64,000 nucleotides of DNA from Siphlonurus alternatus (Eukaryota > Arthropoda > Insecta > Ephemeroptera > Siphlonuridae), in NCBI GenBank assembly GCA_949825025.1, contig OX463784.1, positions 4,308,885 through 4,372,884 on the forward strand. Direction: 5' to 3'. Each line of letters opens with the position of its first letter. The first letter of the stretch is position 1. This document shows, one piece after another, positions 54,833 through 64,000 of this stretch. The translations under genes and the position numbers were made by a program. The notes beneath the pieces were generated by a model. That model had not been told where the DNA came from and did no database searches. It saw only the letters and a program-made list of their open reading frames with translations.

Positions 54833-54866
54833 TGATCACTGTTCCATCTTGGTTGAAAAGCAAGGG
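54833..54866 (-). CDS. C-type lectin gene, module B 34-nt exon
   Basis: 34 nt, phase 0 to 1, acceptor TTGCAG, donor GTAAGT. It reads P-L-L-F-N-Q-D-G-T-V-I and matches module A's T-T-L-F-D-S-N-D-M-L-L exon in length and phase. Confidence 0.7.
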
Positions 54867-54947
54867 CTGCAATAAAAATTGTGTTTTTTTAATTAAATTC
54901 ATGAGCCACTAAAGAACTCATAACTAAAGTAAATATAAATAAATAAA

Positions 54948-55172
54948 TAATGAATGAATGAATGAATGAATGAATGAATGAATGAATGAATGAATGAATG
55001 AATGAATGAATGAATGAATGAATGAATGAATGAATGAATGAATGAATGAATGAATGAATGAATGAATGAATGAATGAATGAATGAATGAATGAATGAATG
55101 AATGAATGAATGAATGAATGAATGAATGAATGAATGAATGAATGAATGAATAAATAAATAAATAAATAAATA
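54948..55172. repeat. (ATGA)n / (TAAA)n tetranucleotide repeat
   Basis: About 50 uninterrupted ATGA units followed by TAAA units, ending about 12 bp inside the intron from the donor of the linker exon at 55184-55258. Confidence 0.97.
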
Positions 55173-55183
55173 AATTTACTCAC

Positions 55184-55258
55184 GTCTACCGTACACTCGA
55201 GGTCCGGACACGTGACACTAGAACACGTGGTGGGGGCAGGTGTTGTCGATGTGGGGCC
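55184..55258 (-). CDS. C-type lectin gene, linker exon before domain B
   Basis: 75 nt, phase 0 to 0, acceptor TTGCAG, donor GTGAGT. It reads G-P-T-S-T-T-P-A-P-T-T-C-S-S-V-T-C-P-D-L-E-C-T-V-D. A short Thr/Pro spacer with a C-x4-C-x4-C pattern, likely O-glycosylated. It joins in frame to the exons on both sides. Confidence 0.82.
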
Positions 55259-55314
55259 CTGCAACAAAATGACTAAATTTGTGTTCGGTGATCTTCACTT
55301 GAAGGGAAGGGACG

Positions 55315-55450
55315 TGTGAGAAGTTGCGTTGCAAAGTAAGAAAATTAGTCCTTGCTGAAGTCACAAAGTCCTTGCCTACGTCACAACTTAATGTTAATCG
55401 GAGCTGACGTCAGCAAGGACTTTCTTTACAGCGCAACTTCCAAGGGTCGC
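55315..55450. repeat. Short hairpin with GACGTCAGC
   Basis: GAAGTTGCGTTGCAAAGTAA and TTTCTTTACAGCGCAACTTC pair around AGTCCTTGCTGAAGTCAC / GTCAGCAAGGACT. A small foldback element in the intron between modules A and B. Confidence 0.65.
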
Positions 55451-56423
55451 ATCACCGCACGCAGATAAAAGTAATGCGAATGTTGACTCGAGCAACACTT
55501 ATTAGTGTCTGTCTAATTTGTAATTTGATTCCTGTTTAAATGTAACCAAAGTCTTCTGCTCGTTGTTAGTAAACAAAGTATTGTTGTGTAATGTCTGTCG
55601 CGTGAAAGGAAAAACATGGGACGGTTGTTGATTTACATGTTAACTTATGGAAAATTATCGCTAATTATGAAGTTGCAACTATTACCTAGCGCCAACAATG
55701 CCATTAGGTTCTGTGATCTGGTGGTGAAATTAGACACTACGTCATCCCATGCTTAACAATTAAAAAGTGTTTATATGCGACAGACAATATAAGCAATGGT
55801 TTGTTACAACCATTGCGAGTAGAAGACTTTAATTTCAACGATTGATCTTGCAACAGTTTCATCCACTATCATATAACTGACTGTTGTATGATAAGCTAGA
55901 AGTAAGGAATTTTGAACTTTGTTCAATACAGGTTCATTATTGTTTGATTTTATCTGCTAGGCACTCTACGTACCAAGGTTTCTTTATACAGGTGAAGACA
56001 CGCAAGCATTTCGTGCGTCAATTTCGTTAAATTTTCAGGCCCCATTGTACCGCGAAATTTCAAAAATAGCATTGCATGATGGGCGCATTCAAAGTTTCGC
56101 GGCACGATGTGGCCAAAAATACTTGAACGTGATTGGCTAAGCCCTTTAACATTGGTCAAATCAGTGGCTTAACCTGTATAAAGGAACGTTGCTACGTACA
56201 TAAAAATTGTACCGTTTTGATTTATTTTATCTGTTATGTACAAACAATTTATCCAAATCCTTGAATTCATAGTAAACAAAGTAAATATTGTTTTCAACGG
56301 CTCCATGCATACCACGTGATGTCACTGCGACGAATACTGCATACTTTACAGGAACCTTCCATGCCATATTGTTGTGTTGCATCAGCAGCGTGTAAGGGAA
56401 AAAGTGTAGATTTCTTTTGTAAA
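55451..56423. other. Intron sequence, nothing recognised
   Basis: A 69-codon minus frame (55950-56159) has no recognisable content. Confidence 0.4.
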
Positions 56424-56765
56424 TCGACAACATACATGAAAAAGTTGTATTGCAGAAATGAATAGAGGGTACCAAATATACTACTCTGAATTTTTTCACA
56501 ATTTTTTGAGACCCGGAACTATTTTTAAATAATTATTGAAAGTTCTGTGATTTCAGTTGGCACCCCTGAATCCCTGAATCCTTAATAAAAAGAATAGAGA
56601 CTGGACGCCTATTGACGCCTCCAGGGGGAGTGGCTGAATTTTCAATAATTATTTAAAAACAGTTCTGGGTCTCAAAAAAATCTGAAAAAAAAAATCAGAG
56701 TAGCATAATTTGGTACCCTCTATTCATTTCTGTAATAAATTTTTTTTCCTGCAGGTTGTCCATTA
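56424..56765. mobile_element. Foldback MITE family F1, copy d
   Basis: Ends CGACAACATACATGAAAAAG and GCAGGTTGTCCATTA; centre CTGGACGCCTATTGACGCC. Complete, with a short CCTGAAT duplication in the centre. Confidence 0.78.
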
Positions 56766-57024
56766 TTACATTTATATTGTTTCAATATCATCTGCTAGTT
56801 TATAAAAAATACATGAACTAATTTTTTTTGTGTCCTAAACTAATTAAAAACTGGCAACAAAATAAATTTTTCAATATTTTTGAATGCTTCAGAGCGTACG
56901 GTTTGACAATAGTAGGGGAAAAGAGGGGAAGTAAACAGCTGAGCGTTATCCTGTAAGTAAGCAACCCAACAGTCTCGTGGCACTGCCCTATTACGCAAAT
57001 CAAAATGTAAAAAAGAAAACGGAC

Positions 57025-57193
57025 CTCGCAAACGTATTGAAATTGAGTGGCAGCTGGTATGTCATTCATTCCATAAGTAGGTACGGTTGCACTTATTTGT
57101 AGATACATGGTCGCGCAGTTCTCACTTCCTCCTGAGTTATTAGGTTCTCCACCATTCCACCAGGTGGCATTTAAAGGGACACCTGAACCGCAC
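57025..57193 (-). CDS. C-type lectin domain A, C-terminal exon
   Basis: 169 nt, phase 2 to 0. It encodes T-W-W-N-G-G-E-P-N-N-S-G-G with the E-P-N triplet, E-N-C-A-T-M (inner cysteine), G-M-N-D-I-P and Y-V-C-E. The partner inner cysteine is missing: the position after N-D-I reads P-A-A instead of T-C as in module C. The downstream site is GTCCGT, a weak donor, where the other modules have GTAAGT or GTGAGA. If unspliced, the frame continues 67 codons to a stop. Either this module is decaying or the transcript can end here. Confidence 0.85.
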
Positions 57194-57213
57194 CTGAAAT
57201 CAAAAGTAAAAAA

Positions 57214-57550
57214 TGTACAACTTGCATGAAAATGTATTATTGCAGAAATGGATACAAAATTATGCTACTGCAGTGAATTTTTTCAGTTTTTTTTTTTTTG
57301 AAATCCAGAACTATTTTTAAATAATTTTTGAAAGTGCGGCCACACCCCCTGGAGGCGTCAATAGGCGTATCAGTCTTATCCTTTTCATTAAGGATTCAGA
57401 GGTGCCAACTTAACTTATCATTTTTGTATCTTTCAATAATTATTTATAAATAGTTTCTGGGTCTCAAAAAAATCTGAAAAAATTCAGAGGAGCATAATTT
57501 GGTGCCTTCTATTCATTTCTGTAATAAAATTTTTCATTTAGGTTGTCTAT
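57214..57550. mobile_element. Foldback MITE family F1, copy e
   Basis: Ends TGTACAACTTGCATGAAAAT and TTTAGGTTGTCTATAC; centre GCGGCCACACCCCCTGGAGG. It starts about 20 bp from the acceptor of the exon at 57025-57193. Confidence 0.75.
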
Positions 57551-57840
57551 ACTGAAGAATAATATGTCTGCCATTATATCTCAATGTGACACTGTGAAAC
57601 AATATGGAGTTTGGTTTCAGCAGCTATGAATCAATGGATTTTTGCATTAGCAGCTCTAATGCTATTCCTTTTTATAGTAAAGAAGATCGTTGGTCAACAC
57701 AAATATATTAAATTCATTTTTAGTGTTCATCTACCCTTATATGCGTTCATTGTCAGTATATAATTTTGCTGTTTTGTTTTCTTTTTAAAATTTACAACTT
57801 TAATTTCACTTTTTAAATGAATGGGGAGATTATTTAAATG

Positions 57841-58170
57841 AAGTATCATTCTAAATTTTTTTTTTACTGCAGAAATGAACAGATGGTGTAAACTTATGTT
57901 ACCCTGATTTTTTTTTTTTTACATTTTTTAGACCCCGAACTATATTTTAAAAAAAATTATTGAAAATGTTTTTGTGACGTCACGAGTTGCCGTTCTTTAA
58001 GAAAAAGAAAAAGATAGGACATATCACCTCATGAGATCACAAAAAAAAAAGCATTCAATAATTTTTTAAAAATACTTCCAGGGATGTATAAAATTTGAAA
58101 AAAATCTGGGTAGCTTAACTTTGCACCTTCTATCCATTTCTGCAATAAAAAATTAGGTCGGTACTTCATT
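57841..58170. mobile_element. Foldback MITE family F2, copy d
   Basis: Ends AAGTATCATTCTAAATTTTT and AGGTCGGTACTTCATT; centre GTGACGTCACGAGTTGCC with a repeated AAGAAAAAGAAAAAG. Confidence 0.72.
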
Positions 58171-58277
58171 CTGAGATATAAAAAATAGACATTAAAAAAA
58201 TCTGAAAATGTTTAAAATAGATAATTGTTCTATGTGCATGTTCTAATGATGCAATAAAAATGACTTAATTTACATAC

Positions 58278-58362
58278 CAAGTCCACAGAAGTTTTCCATT
58301 GGCAGTACATCCGTCATCATTTGCGCTCGTCCAGAATGTGTTCGTTATCTTCGTAGACTCAG
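58278..58362 (-). CDS. C-type lectin domain A, middle exon
   Basis: 85 nt, phase 1 to 2, acceptor CTGCAG, donor GTATGT. It reads T-F-W-T-S-A-N-D-D-G-C and L-L-W-T-W, the central strands of the fold. In modules B and C the equivalent sequence is fused with the C-terminal exon, so module A has one extra intron (or the others lost one). Confidence 0.85.
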
Positions 58363-58416
58363 CTGCAGGGAAAAATTTATTTAAGTATAATATTTTGCTT
58401 CTAGTAACAGGATAAC

Positions 58417-58757
58417 CTGAATGAAATTAATATTGCAGAAATTAATAGAGGGTAACAAATTATGCTAAGTATACTCTAAATGTTTTCAGATTTTTTTTGT
58501 GTTGGAACTATTTTTATAAAAAAAAAATCATTGAAACTGCAGCCATGCCTCCTAGAGGCATAAATAGGCACTATCCTTTTTATTAAGGCTCCAGGTGTGC
58601 CAAAATAACTTAGAGAATTTAAATAATTCTTTAAAAACAGTTCCGGGACTAAAAAAAAAAAATAAAAAAAATCTGAAGAAATTCAGAGTATCATAATTTT
58701 GTACCTTCTATCCATTTCTGCAATATATAAAATTGAGGTCGATACTCCATTTGGGTA
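58417..58757. mobile_element. Chimeric MITE: F1 left, F2 right
   Basis: The left arm and centre (CAGAAATTAATAGAGGGTAA, GCAGCCATGCCTCCTAGAGG) are F1. The right end (ATTGAGGTCGATACTCCATT) is F2. A recombinant between two related foldback families. Confidence 0.7.
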
Positions 58758-58819
58758 AAATTTACGGATATTTTCTCCCTCACTAATGTTATTCGGTCAC
58801 ACATTATCTCACATCTCAC

Positions 58820-58922
58820 CATTGTTCATGTCATAGATGCACTTTAGCTCAGCCTGTGTCTCAATACTCCATAGTTTCATCCCCAACTTGCAACATGCTG
58901 CAAATGCAAGTGGGAAGGATTT
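58820..58922 (-). CDS. C-type lectin domain A, N-terminal exon
   Basis: 103 nt, phase 0 to 1, acceptor TTTACAG, donor GTGAGA. It reads F-A-A-C-C-K-L-G-M-K-L-W-S-I-E-T-Q-A-E-L-K-C-I, the start of the lectin fold; same length as the module-C exon. Confidence 0.87.
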
Positions 58923-59059
58923 CTGTAAATTAAAAAAATGTTAGTTACTTGTAAATCTGAAAATTTTAATTAGTCATTTTGTGAGTAGTATAAATCTTCA
59001 AAACTGTGAAGAAATTGATAAATCATGATTCTTCTATTAAAAATATGGGATGAAAAATA

Positions 59060-59410
59060 TAATGGACAATCTGCATAAAAAAATTATATTACAGAAATGA
59101 ATAGAGGGTACCAATGCATACTACTCTGATTTTTTTTTTCAGATTTTTTTTTAGCCCCAATAGCCCCGAAACTATTTTTAAATAATTATTGAAAGTTCTG
59201 TAAGCTAAGTTGGCACCCCTGAATCCTTAATAAAATAGATAGGGACTAGACGCCTTATGACGCCTCCAGGGGACGTGGCCGTACTTTCAATAATTATTTA
59301 AAAATGGTTCTGTCTCTCAAAAAAAATCTGAAAAAATAAATCGAGGTTACCATAATTTGTTGCCCTCTATTCATTTCTGCTATAAAAATTGTTACGTAGT
59401 TTGTCCATTA
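59060..59410. mobile_element. Foldback MITE family F1, copy f (TA-flanked)
   Basis: Starts TAATGGACAATCTGCAT and ends GTTTGTCCATTA; the symmetric outer TA supports a TA target, as in Tc1/mariner MITEs. Confidence 0.78.
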
Positions 59411-59505
59411 TGAAAAAATTGAAAGATCGCGATTCAAGATCTTCTATTAAAAATATGAGATGAAAATTTTAATTAAGATTTTCCATATTCAAAAAAATCA
59501 CTCAC

Positions 59506-59570
59506 ATAATCGCTGCTGAACAAGTAGCTAATTCCACAAGCTTCCCTCCAAGAGCCGTAACTTGCTGGAT
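59506..59570 (-). CDS. C-type lectin gene, module A 65-nt exon
   Basis: 65 nt, phase 1 to 0, acceptor TTTTAG, donor GTGAGT. It reads P-A-S-Y-G-S-W-R-E-A-C-G-I-S-Y-L-F-S-S-D-Y and aligns with the 65-nt exons of modules B and C. Confidence 0.78.
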
Positions 59571-59599
59571 CTAAAATAATTTTGTGTTTTATTATTTTA

Positions 59600-60232
59600 A
59601 TCAAATCAAAACTGGGTACTCCTATATTTACTAATTACTCACTAAGTTTAAAACCCCGAACCTTCCAAAACCCTAACTTGAGCGTTTCGCGAGCTCCTCC
59701 GGAACGGGAGTGGTCACGACCTTGCAATCCATCCCGACATTTTCCTGTGACTGAGGGAAACGTGGAAACCGCAGCCAGGATGGACATTATAGCTTTTGTC
59801 AATTAAACCAGAAGTGCAATGATCCAAAGCCAGGGAATCCACATATTTTGTGATTTTTTTTAACTGTATTTAATTTAAGTTTTAATTGAGTAATTAAAAA
59901 TAATTATTTTTGTTAAAGCTGAGGGTATATAAGTAAAGTCCCATAAAAATATTATTAAAAAAATATTGCATTTCCTATGATTTTTAGAATAAAATTCTGT
60001 ACAAAATATTATTTTTAGTAAATATGGGTAAAATTTGGAAAATAAGCTAATATTTAATACATAGGTATAAGTATATGTAGGTTTATTTTTTAAATGTATA
60101 ATTTGATCTTCATTGAACATAATTTAACATTAGTACATAAAATCATCTAGTTAAAAGATGAAAAAATTCTGGTTTTATTTATTTTTAATTTTGTGAGAAA
60201 CATTTTTAATCGTTAAAAGAATTATTACTTAC
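59600..60232. other. Intron, AT-rich
   Basis: Contains a GC-richer patch (59650-59800) with GACTGAGGGAAACGTGGAAA, shared in reverse with about 25000. No exon recognised. Confidence 0.4.
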
Positions 60233-60266
60233 TCAGCAGCATGTCGTTAGAATCAAACAAGGTCGT
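60233..60266 (-). CDS. C-type lectin gene, module A 34-nt exon
   Basis: 34 nt, phase 0 to 1, acceptor TTTCAG, donor GTAAGT. It reads T-T-L-F-D-S-N-D-M-L-L, parallel to the module B exon. Confidence 0.72.
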
Positions 60267-60528
60267 CTGAAATATAGAGGGTTACGTTCTTCAAATACAA
60301 CTAAAATATAAAAATAAATGCAAGTATTTTTTTATTAAATTAATTGATTATTTCAGACTTTTTAAATCTGAAGCCATTGAATAGTTTTATACAAATACAA
60401 AAATTTATATATTAATTATTGTATAATTAAATTTGAGTAGTAGGAAACAATATTTTTATTTTTTTAAATAATGAATTCAGTGTGTTTGTAAGCCCTAAAA
60501 TGTCAAAACTTTTATGCTATTATTAACA

Positions 60529-60836
60529 ATGAAGTATTGAACCTCAATTTTTTTTTATTTTGCAGAATTGAATAAGGATGCAGACTTTTGCTACTCTGAT
60601 TTTTTTTTTCAGATTTTTAGAGCCTGAAAGATACTTTTAAAATTATATTGAAAGTACAGAGAGAGGTGTCAATAGGCATCTTTGATAGGATCTAAAAGTG
60701 GCGTGGGTTCAAACCCGATCTCAGCAAAACTTAATTAGCAATACTTCCATTCCCCTAAAAAATCAGAAAAAATTCAGACTAACATAGCTTTGCACCCTCT
60801 ATTTGTTTCTGCATCAAAATTTAGGAAGTTAATATT
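60529..60836. mobile_element. Foldback MITE family F2, copy e (altered centre)
   Basis: Ends AATGAAGTATTGAACCTCAA and AGGAAGTTAATATTTTGC, diverged. The centre carries GTGGGTTCAAACCCGATCTC, a tRNA T-arm-like (B-box) sequence absent from other F2 copies. Confidence 0.62.
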
Positions 60837-60877
60837 TTGCAACGTCAACAATAAAAATAATTTAATTGTTACTTTTA

Positions 60878-61050
60878 TGGGTTCGATTCACGAAGCAGTT
60901 GGCCAGGTTTCTAACCACGTTCAGCTTAACCATGTTTAACTTAACCACGTTTAACTAGGTGGTTCAACACGTAAAACACGTATAGTTAAACGTGGTTAAG
61001 CTGAACGTGGTTAGAAACCTGGCTAACTTCTTCATGAATCGCACCCTATA
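60878..61050. mobile_element. Small foldback MITE, copy 2
   Basis: Arms GGGTTCGATTCACGAAGCAG and the complementary CTTCATGAATCGCACCC, with AGTTAAACGTGGTTAAGCTG inside. Same family as 8330-8470. Confidence 0.75.
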
Positions 61051-61180
61051 TTTTTAACCCTATCCCTCTTGATTCTGGGAAAATGAGGCAAATTTTTTGT
61101 CCTTAAAATTATGAGCTTCGTTTTTCCATTCAATTTTAAACAAAGGCATTGAATTAAACTGTCACAAAATTTCTACTTAC

Positions 61181-61639
61181 ATCTTTTGCTGGGCAAGCTG
61201 GACAATTTGGAATGCATTGAGTTGTAGTTGGTATTGTTGTCGTAGTCGTAGTTGTAGTCGTAGTTGTTGGAATTGCTGTAGTCATAGTTGTCGTGGTCGT
61301 AGTCGGTGCCAAAGTCATAGTCGTAGTTGTTGGAATTGTTGTAGTCGTAGTTGTCGTGGTCGTAGTCGGTGGCAAAGTCGTAGTCGTAGTTGTTGGAATT
61401 GTTGTAGTCGTAGTTGTCGTGGTCGTAGTCGTAGCTGCCGTCGTAGTTGTAGTTGGTGGCAGAGTCGTAGTTGAAGTCATAGTTGTCATTGCTGGCAGAG
61501 TCATAGTGATCGTAGTCGTAGTTGGTGCCACAGTCGTAGTTGTAGTATAAGTCGTAATTGGTGCTACAGTTGTAGTTGTAGTCGTAGATTTAATAATTAG
61601 TGGCGGTGTGGAAGTTGTAGTGGTTGGTGCAGTTGTAAG
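61181..61639 (-). CDS. C-type lectin gene, long Thr-rich (mucin-like) exon
   Basis: 459 nt, phase 0 to 0, acceptor AATTTAG, donor GTAAGT: 153 codons. About two-thirds of the residues are Thr, in repeats such as T-T-T-T-I-P-T-T-T-T-T-T-L-P-P. It ends Q-C-I-P-N-C-P-A-C-P-A-K-D. A heavily O-glycosylated stalk is expected. The repeat is built from a GTCGTAGTTG-type minisatellite and probably varies in length between alleles. It is the most upstream exon found; no signal peptide lies in the window. Confidence 0.82.
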
Positions 61640-62464
61640 CTAAATTTCAAATGAAAATTAAAAATAAGACAATAAATTGCAATATAAAATTTCATTTTTT
61701 TTTCAATGTTTAACTTAAACTTAAAAATAAGACAACAAATTGCAATATAAAATTTCATTTTTTTTTTCGATTTTAAACTTGTATTATGATAATTTTTCAT
61801 AAATTCACTCCTATAAGCTGAAATCTTGAGAAAGAGGAACAAGTGGGGGGAAAAATGAATGGATAGTGGTCATGGATTATTTATACATTCCAACATTTGC
61901 TGAGGTGAGACTGAGGGAACTGTGGAAAATCAGACTGGGATTATCCAACTTTTCTCATTGGAACAACAATGATGTCAATAGCCTATATACATATTGTAGA
62001 ATATATAAATAAACATAAAAATGTGCATCATGTAAAAAACGAGATAAAAGCCAGTTTTAAATTTAAACGTAATGGTATAAGATATTTTTTATTCCTTTTT
62101 CGTATCATTGACTCATTTACGAGTTTTACGATATTTAGTACCATAATTTTTATCCGTTTTAAAAAAAGTGCACAAAATATCTTTAGAAATATAATGTTGA
62201 TGATTCAAGAAATTATTTATTATTGCCAAAAAATCAATTAGTAAAATGAATTGAAAATTAAGATTATGCCACAAACACTAACTTCAAGTTTAAATTTAAT
62301 TTTCTGTTGCCAAAGCATTCTGGACGTTGTTTCATTTTAAATGTTGTATTTATTATGGGTGCTTTACATAAATTAAACAAACTCATTTATGGCCACTTGA
62401 TTGGTGAGTGGGCGGACATCGTTGAGAGTGAAAAAAATATTTTTAGAGAGCTGTGACAAGCCAT
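61640..62464. other. Upstream intron, nothing recognised
   Basis: AT-rich. It includes a short direct duplication around 61665-61775 (AAAAATAAGACAATAAATTG). No exon or signal peptide found. Confidence 0.4.
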
Positions 62465-62690
62465 ATAGTTAAATTTACATGAGATTCCCTCCGGAAGTAG
62501 CCGGAAGTGTAAATTTTCTGGTATTCTTATTCGTAATTCAGCTTTACAATTTCACACATAGGTCAGTACTTCTACTTCAAACCACTCTGTAAAGTTATAA
62601 AACTGAATTACAAACAGAAGAGCTACAAACTTCACACTTCCGGCTACTTCCGGAAGAAATATAAAATTAATTTAACTCTAGAAGGAGGGA
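62465..62690 (+). repeat. Foldback repeat with CCGGAAGTAGCCGGAAGTG
   Basis: CCTCCGGAAGTAGCCGGAAG pairs with CTTCCGGCTACTTCCGGAAG. The inner part matches the reverse complement of 1550-1770. Confidence 0.65.
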
Positions 62691-63179
62691 ATTCATACTG
62701 TGTACCTTGATAATAAAGGACCATTTTTGGTTTATTTTATTTGCTATTGACTCTTCAGTGGCCGGGTATAACAATGCTATTGACTTGAACGCTATCAAGT
62801 AAAAAATTACCATATATTATTAATTTTATCAATGTTAAATACCTATATATGTACTTAATTTTATTTAAAGTAATAATAATTCTATTATATAACGTTGTGG
62901 AATGTTCGCATGTACAAAAAGTATTGACTATCAGGCCATTAAAATTCCCTAATTGGGTACTTATGTTGTTTGCTACTTATTTACATATTTTTTAACATAC
63001 TCCTAACATTGTAATTTATTTCAATGGACAAATACAGTCAAATTTATGTAACATTCCTGCCGGAAGTGAGAGATTTCTGGTAATCCTGTTCATTTCTGAG
63101 TCTTGAAAATTTGCAAACATGCTACTTTTATTACAAACCTACAGCTAAAAATTCAAAATTTAACGATTTATGTCAAGTT
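62691..63179. other. AT-rich intron, nothing recognised
   Basis: A partial CCTGCCGGAAGTGAGAG motif near 63057 echoes the repeat at 62465-62690. No exon found. Confidence 0.35.
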
Positions 63180-63485
63180 ACTTTGGAGTGAAAGAATATT
63201 TCCCTGCAAACGAATCGAATGAAATAAATTTCAAAAAATCGAGAATGTTCTAAAACTTAATCGCTTATGGTTTGAGAAAATTCAGTCTTGCAGTTTTCTT
63301 ACAACAGCTCCATTTCCGGTTTTCATCCATAAGGCCAATGTTAAACTTCTACCTCATTTTTCTCAAAACTGATAAGACCGATTCGCTTCAAAATTTGTAT
63401 GCCACCTATTGATGGTGAGTTCTAAGTCCCCTCTAAGTCTTGTTGCATTCAGGCGCTACGATTGCGAGATATCAATCTACTGAGA
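63180..63485 (+). repeat. Dispersed repeat, second copy of 7490-7795
   Basis: Same orientation and order as 7490-7795, so similar 300-bp sequences lie at both ends of the window. Confidence 0.65.
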
Positions 63486-64000
63486 TTCATCCTTAAATAC
63501 GAATAGGAAGGCCAAAAACTATTAACTTCCGGGTACTATAGGCGGGAATTTTAAAATAATTTAACTGTATTATTATTATTTTAAATGCTGAATGTTGTCA
63601 ATCGCTTCAACTTTACCACGAACATTTAGTAAAAAAAAAAATTAATATGAATGAGAAAAACGTCATATTGATTTCACAGGAAGCGAGTTAGACGGGGGAA
63701 AAAAAAAAAAATGAAAAATGAGTGTTTTAATATCACATTGTATGTAACAGGAAGCCAACTTGATTCATGTTTATTATGTATGATGGTTTGATAATAAACA
63801 TTTGACTTTGTATTTTTTTCCTTCACTACCATGGCATGTTTTTAAATCTATTGGGAGCAATCAAAATGCACATTAGCTATATTTGTATCTAGGTTTCAGT
63901 CGTAAATTTAAGGGTAAGGTAACAAGCCAAATGATAAAAAAATCCCACACATGAAAATTATGAATGATATATTAAAATGTCCTCGTCTACATCCCCTATC
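63486..64000. other. AT-rich sequence, nothing recognised
   Basis: No ORF, exon or repeat could be supported. Confidence 0.35.

Noticed and set aside
54948..55150. CRISPR-like array
   Set aside because: Contiguous 4-bp tandem repeat without spacers, in a eukaryotic intron.
54899..55267. 122-codon frame rich in Ile-His-Ser-Phe
   Set aside because: Read-through of the tetranucleotide repeat. Only the first 25 codons (exon 55184-55258) are supported as coding.
60690..60725. A complete tRNA gene
   Set aside because: Only a T-arm-like B box is visible. No acceptor stem, D arm or anticodon arm can be folded around it.
61217..61550. Plus-strand Cys/Arg/Ser and Val-rich frames opposite the Thr-rich exon
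   Set aside because: Antisense readings of the same minisatellite. Splice sites and module pattern support only the minus-strand Thr frame.

Overview
The window looks like AT-rich nuclear DNA of an arthropod, probably an insect or crustacean. The reasons are a multi-exon secreted C-type lectin gene with canonical GT-AG introns, TCAGT-type initiators behind TATA boxes, and a heavy load of Ty3/Gypsy LTR elements, foldback MITEs and a Maverick/Polinton. No bacterial features are seen. The species cannot be fixed from the sequence alone.

Host gene. One minus-strand gene appears to run from at least 61.6 kb down to 7.4 kb. Sixteen exons could be placed by hand, all joined in consistent reading phase apart from one missing small exon. 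They encode a long Thr-rich linker and three C-type lectin domains (module A 61.6-57.0 kb, module B 55.3-27.2 kb, module C 25.5-16.3 kb) separated by short Thr/Cys linkers, then a 10-codon terminal exon with stop and a polyadenylation signal near 7.31 kb. The signal-peptide exon is not in view and probably lies beyond 64 kb. Everything else sits in introns of this gene or downstream of it.

Mobile DNA, left to right. 0-3 kb: foldback MITEs, one nested in another. 3183-7240: a non-coding LTR element with 4-bp target duplication. 8636-13921: a young Ty3/Gypsy element on the minus strand with one in-frame TGA between gag and pol. 14.4-16.0 kb: MITEs and a 633-bp solo LTR. 20072-23761: a second non-coding LTR element. 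28.9-54 kb: a nested stack inside an intron of lectin module B. There a non-LTR retrotransposon tail interrupts intron sequence and is itself interrupted by a 23.7-kb Polinton (29834-53514, TCTATT 6-bp duplication, inverted repeats about 350-385 bp).

Polinton. On the plus strand is protein-primed DNA polymerase B, preceded by at least ten in-phase upstream exons that add a long disordered N-terminal region; four of these exons are near-identical 69-nt copies in a tandem 144-bp array. On the minus strand is a compact morphogenesis array: acidic 397-aa protein, packaging ATPase, small hydrophobic-tailed protein, 237-aa protein, chromodomain integrase, minor capsid protein, basic protein, major capsid protein, adenain-like protease and a 230-aa protein. 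The major capsid gene is split by a 4.14-kb non-coding transposon with 59-bp inverted repeats and a 9-bp target duplication. All other recognised genes are open, so this copy may still encode replication and integration functions but should not make normal capsids.

The most interesting signals are the spliced, exon-amplified polymerase gene, the precisely dated capsid knockout, the repeated sites inside the Polinton termini, and the layered insertion history inside the lectin intron.
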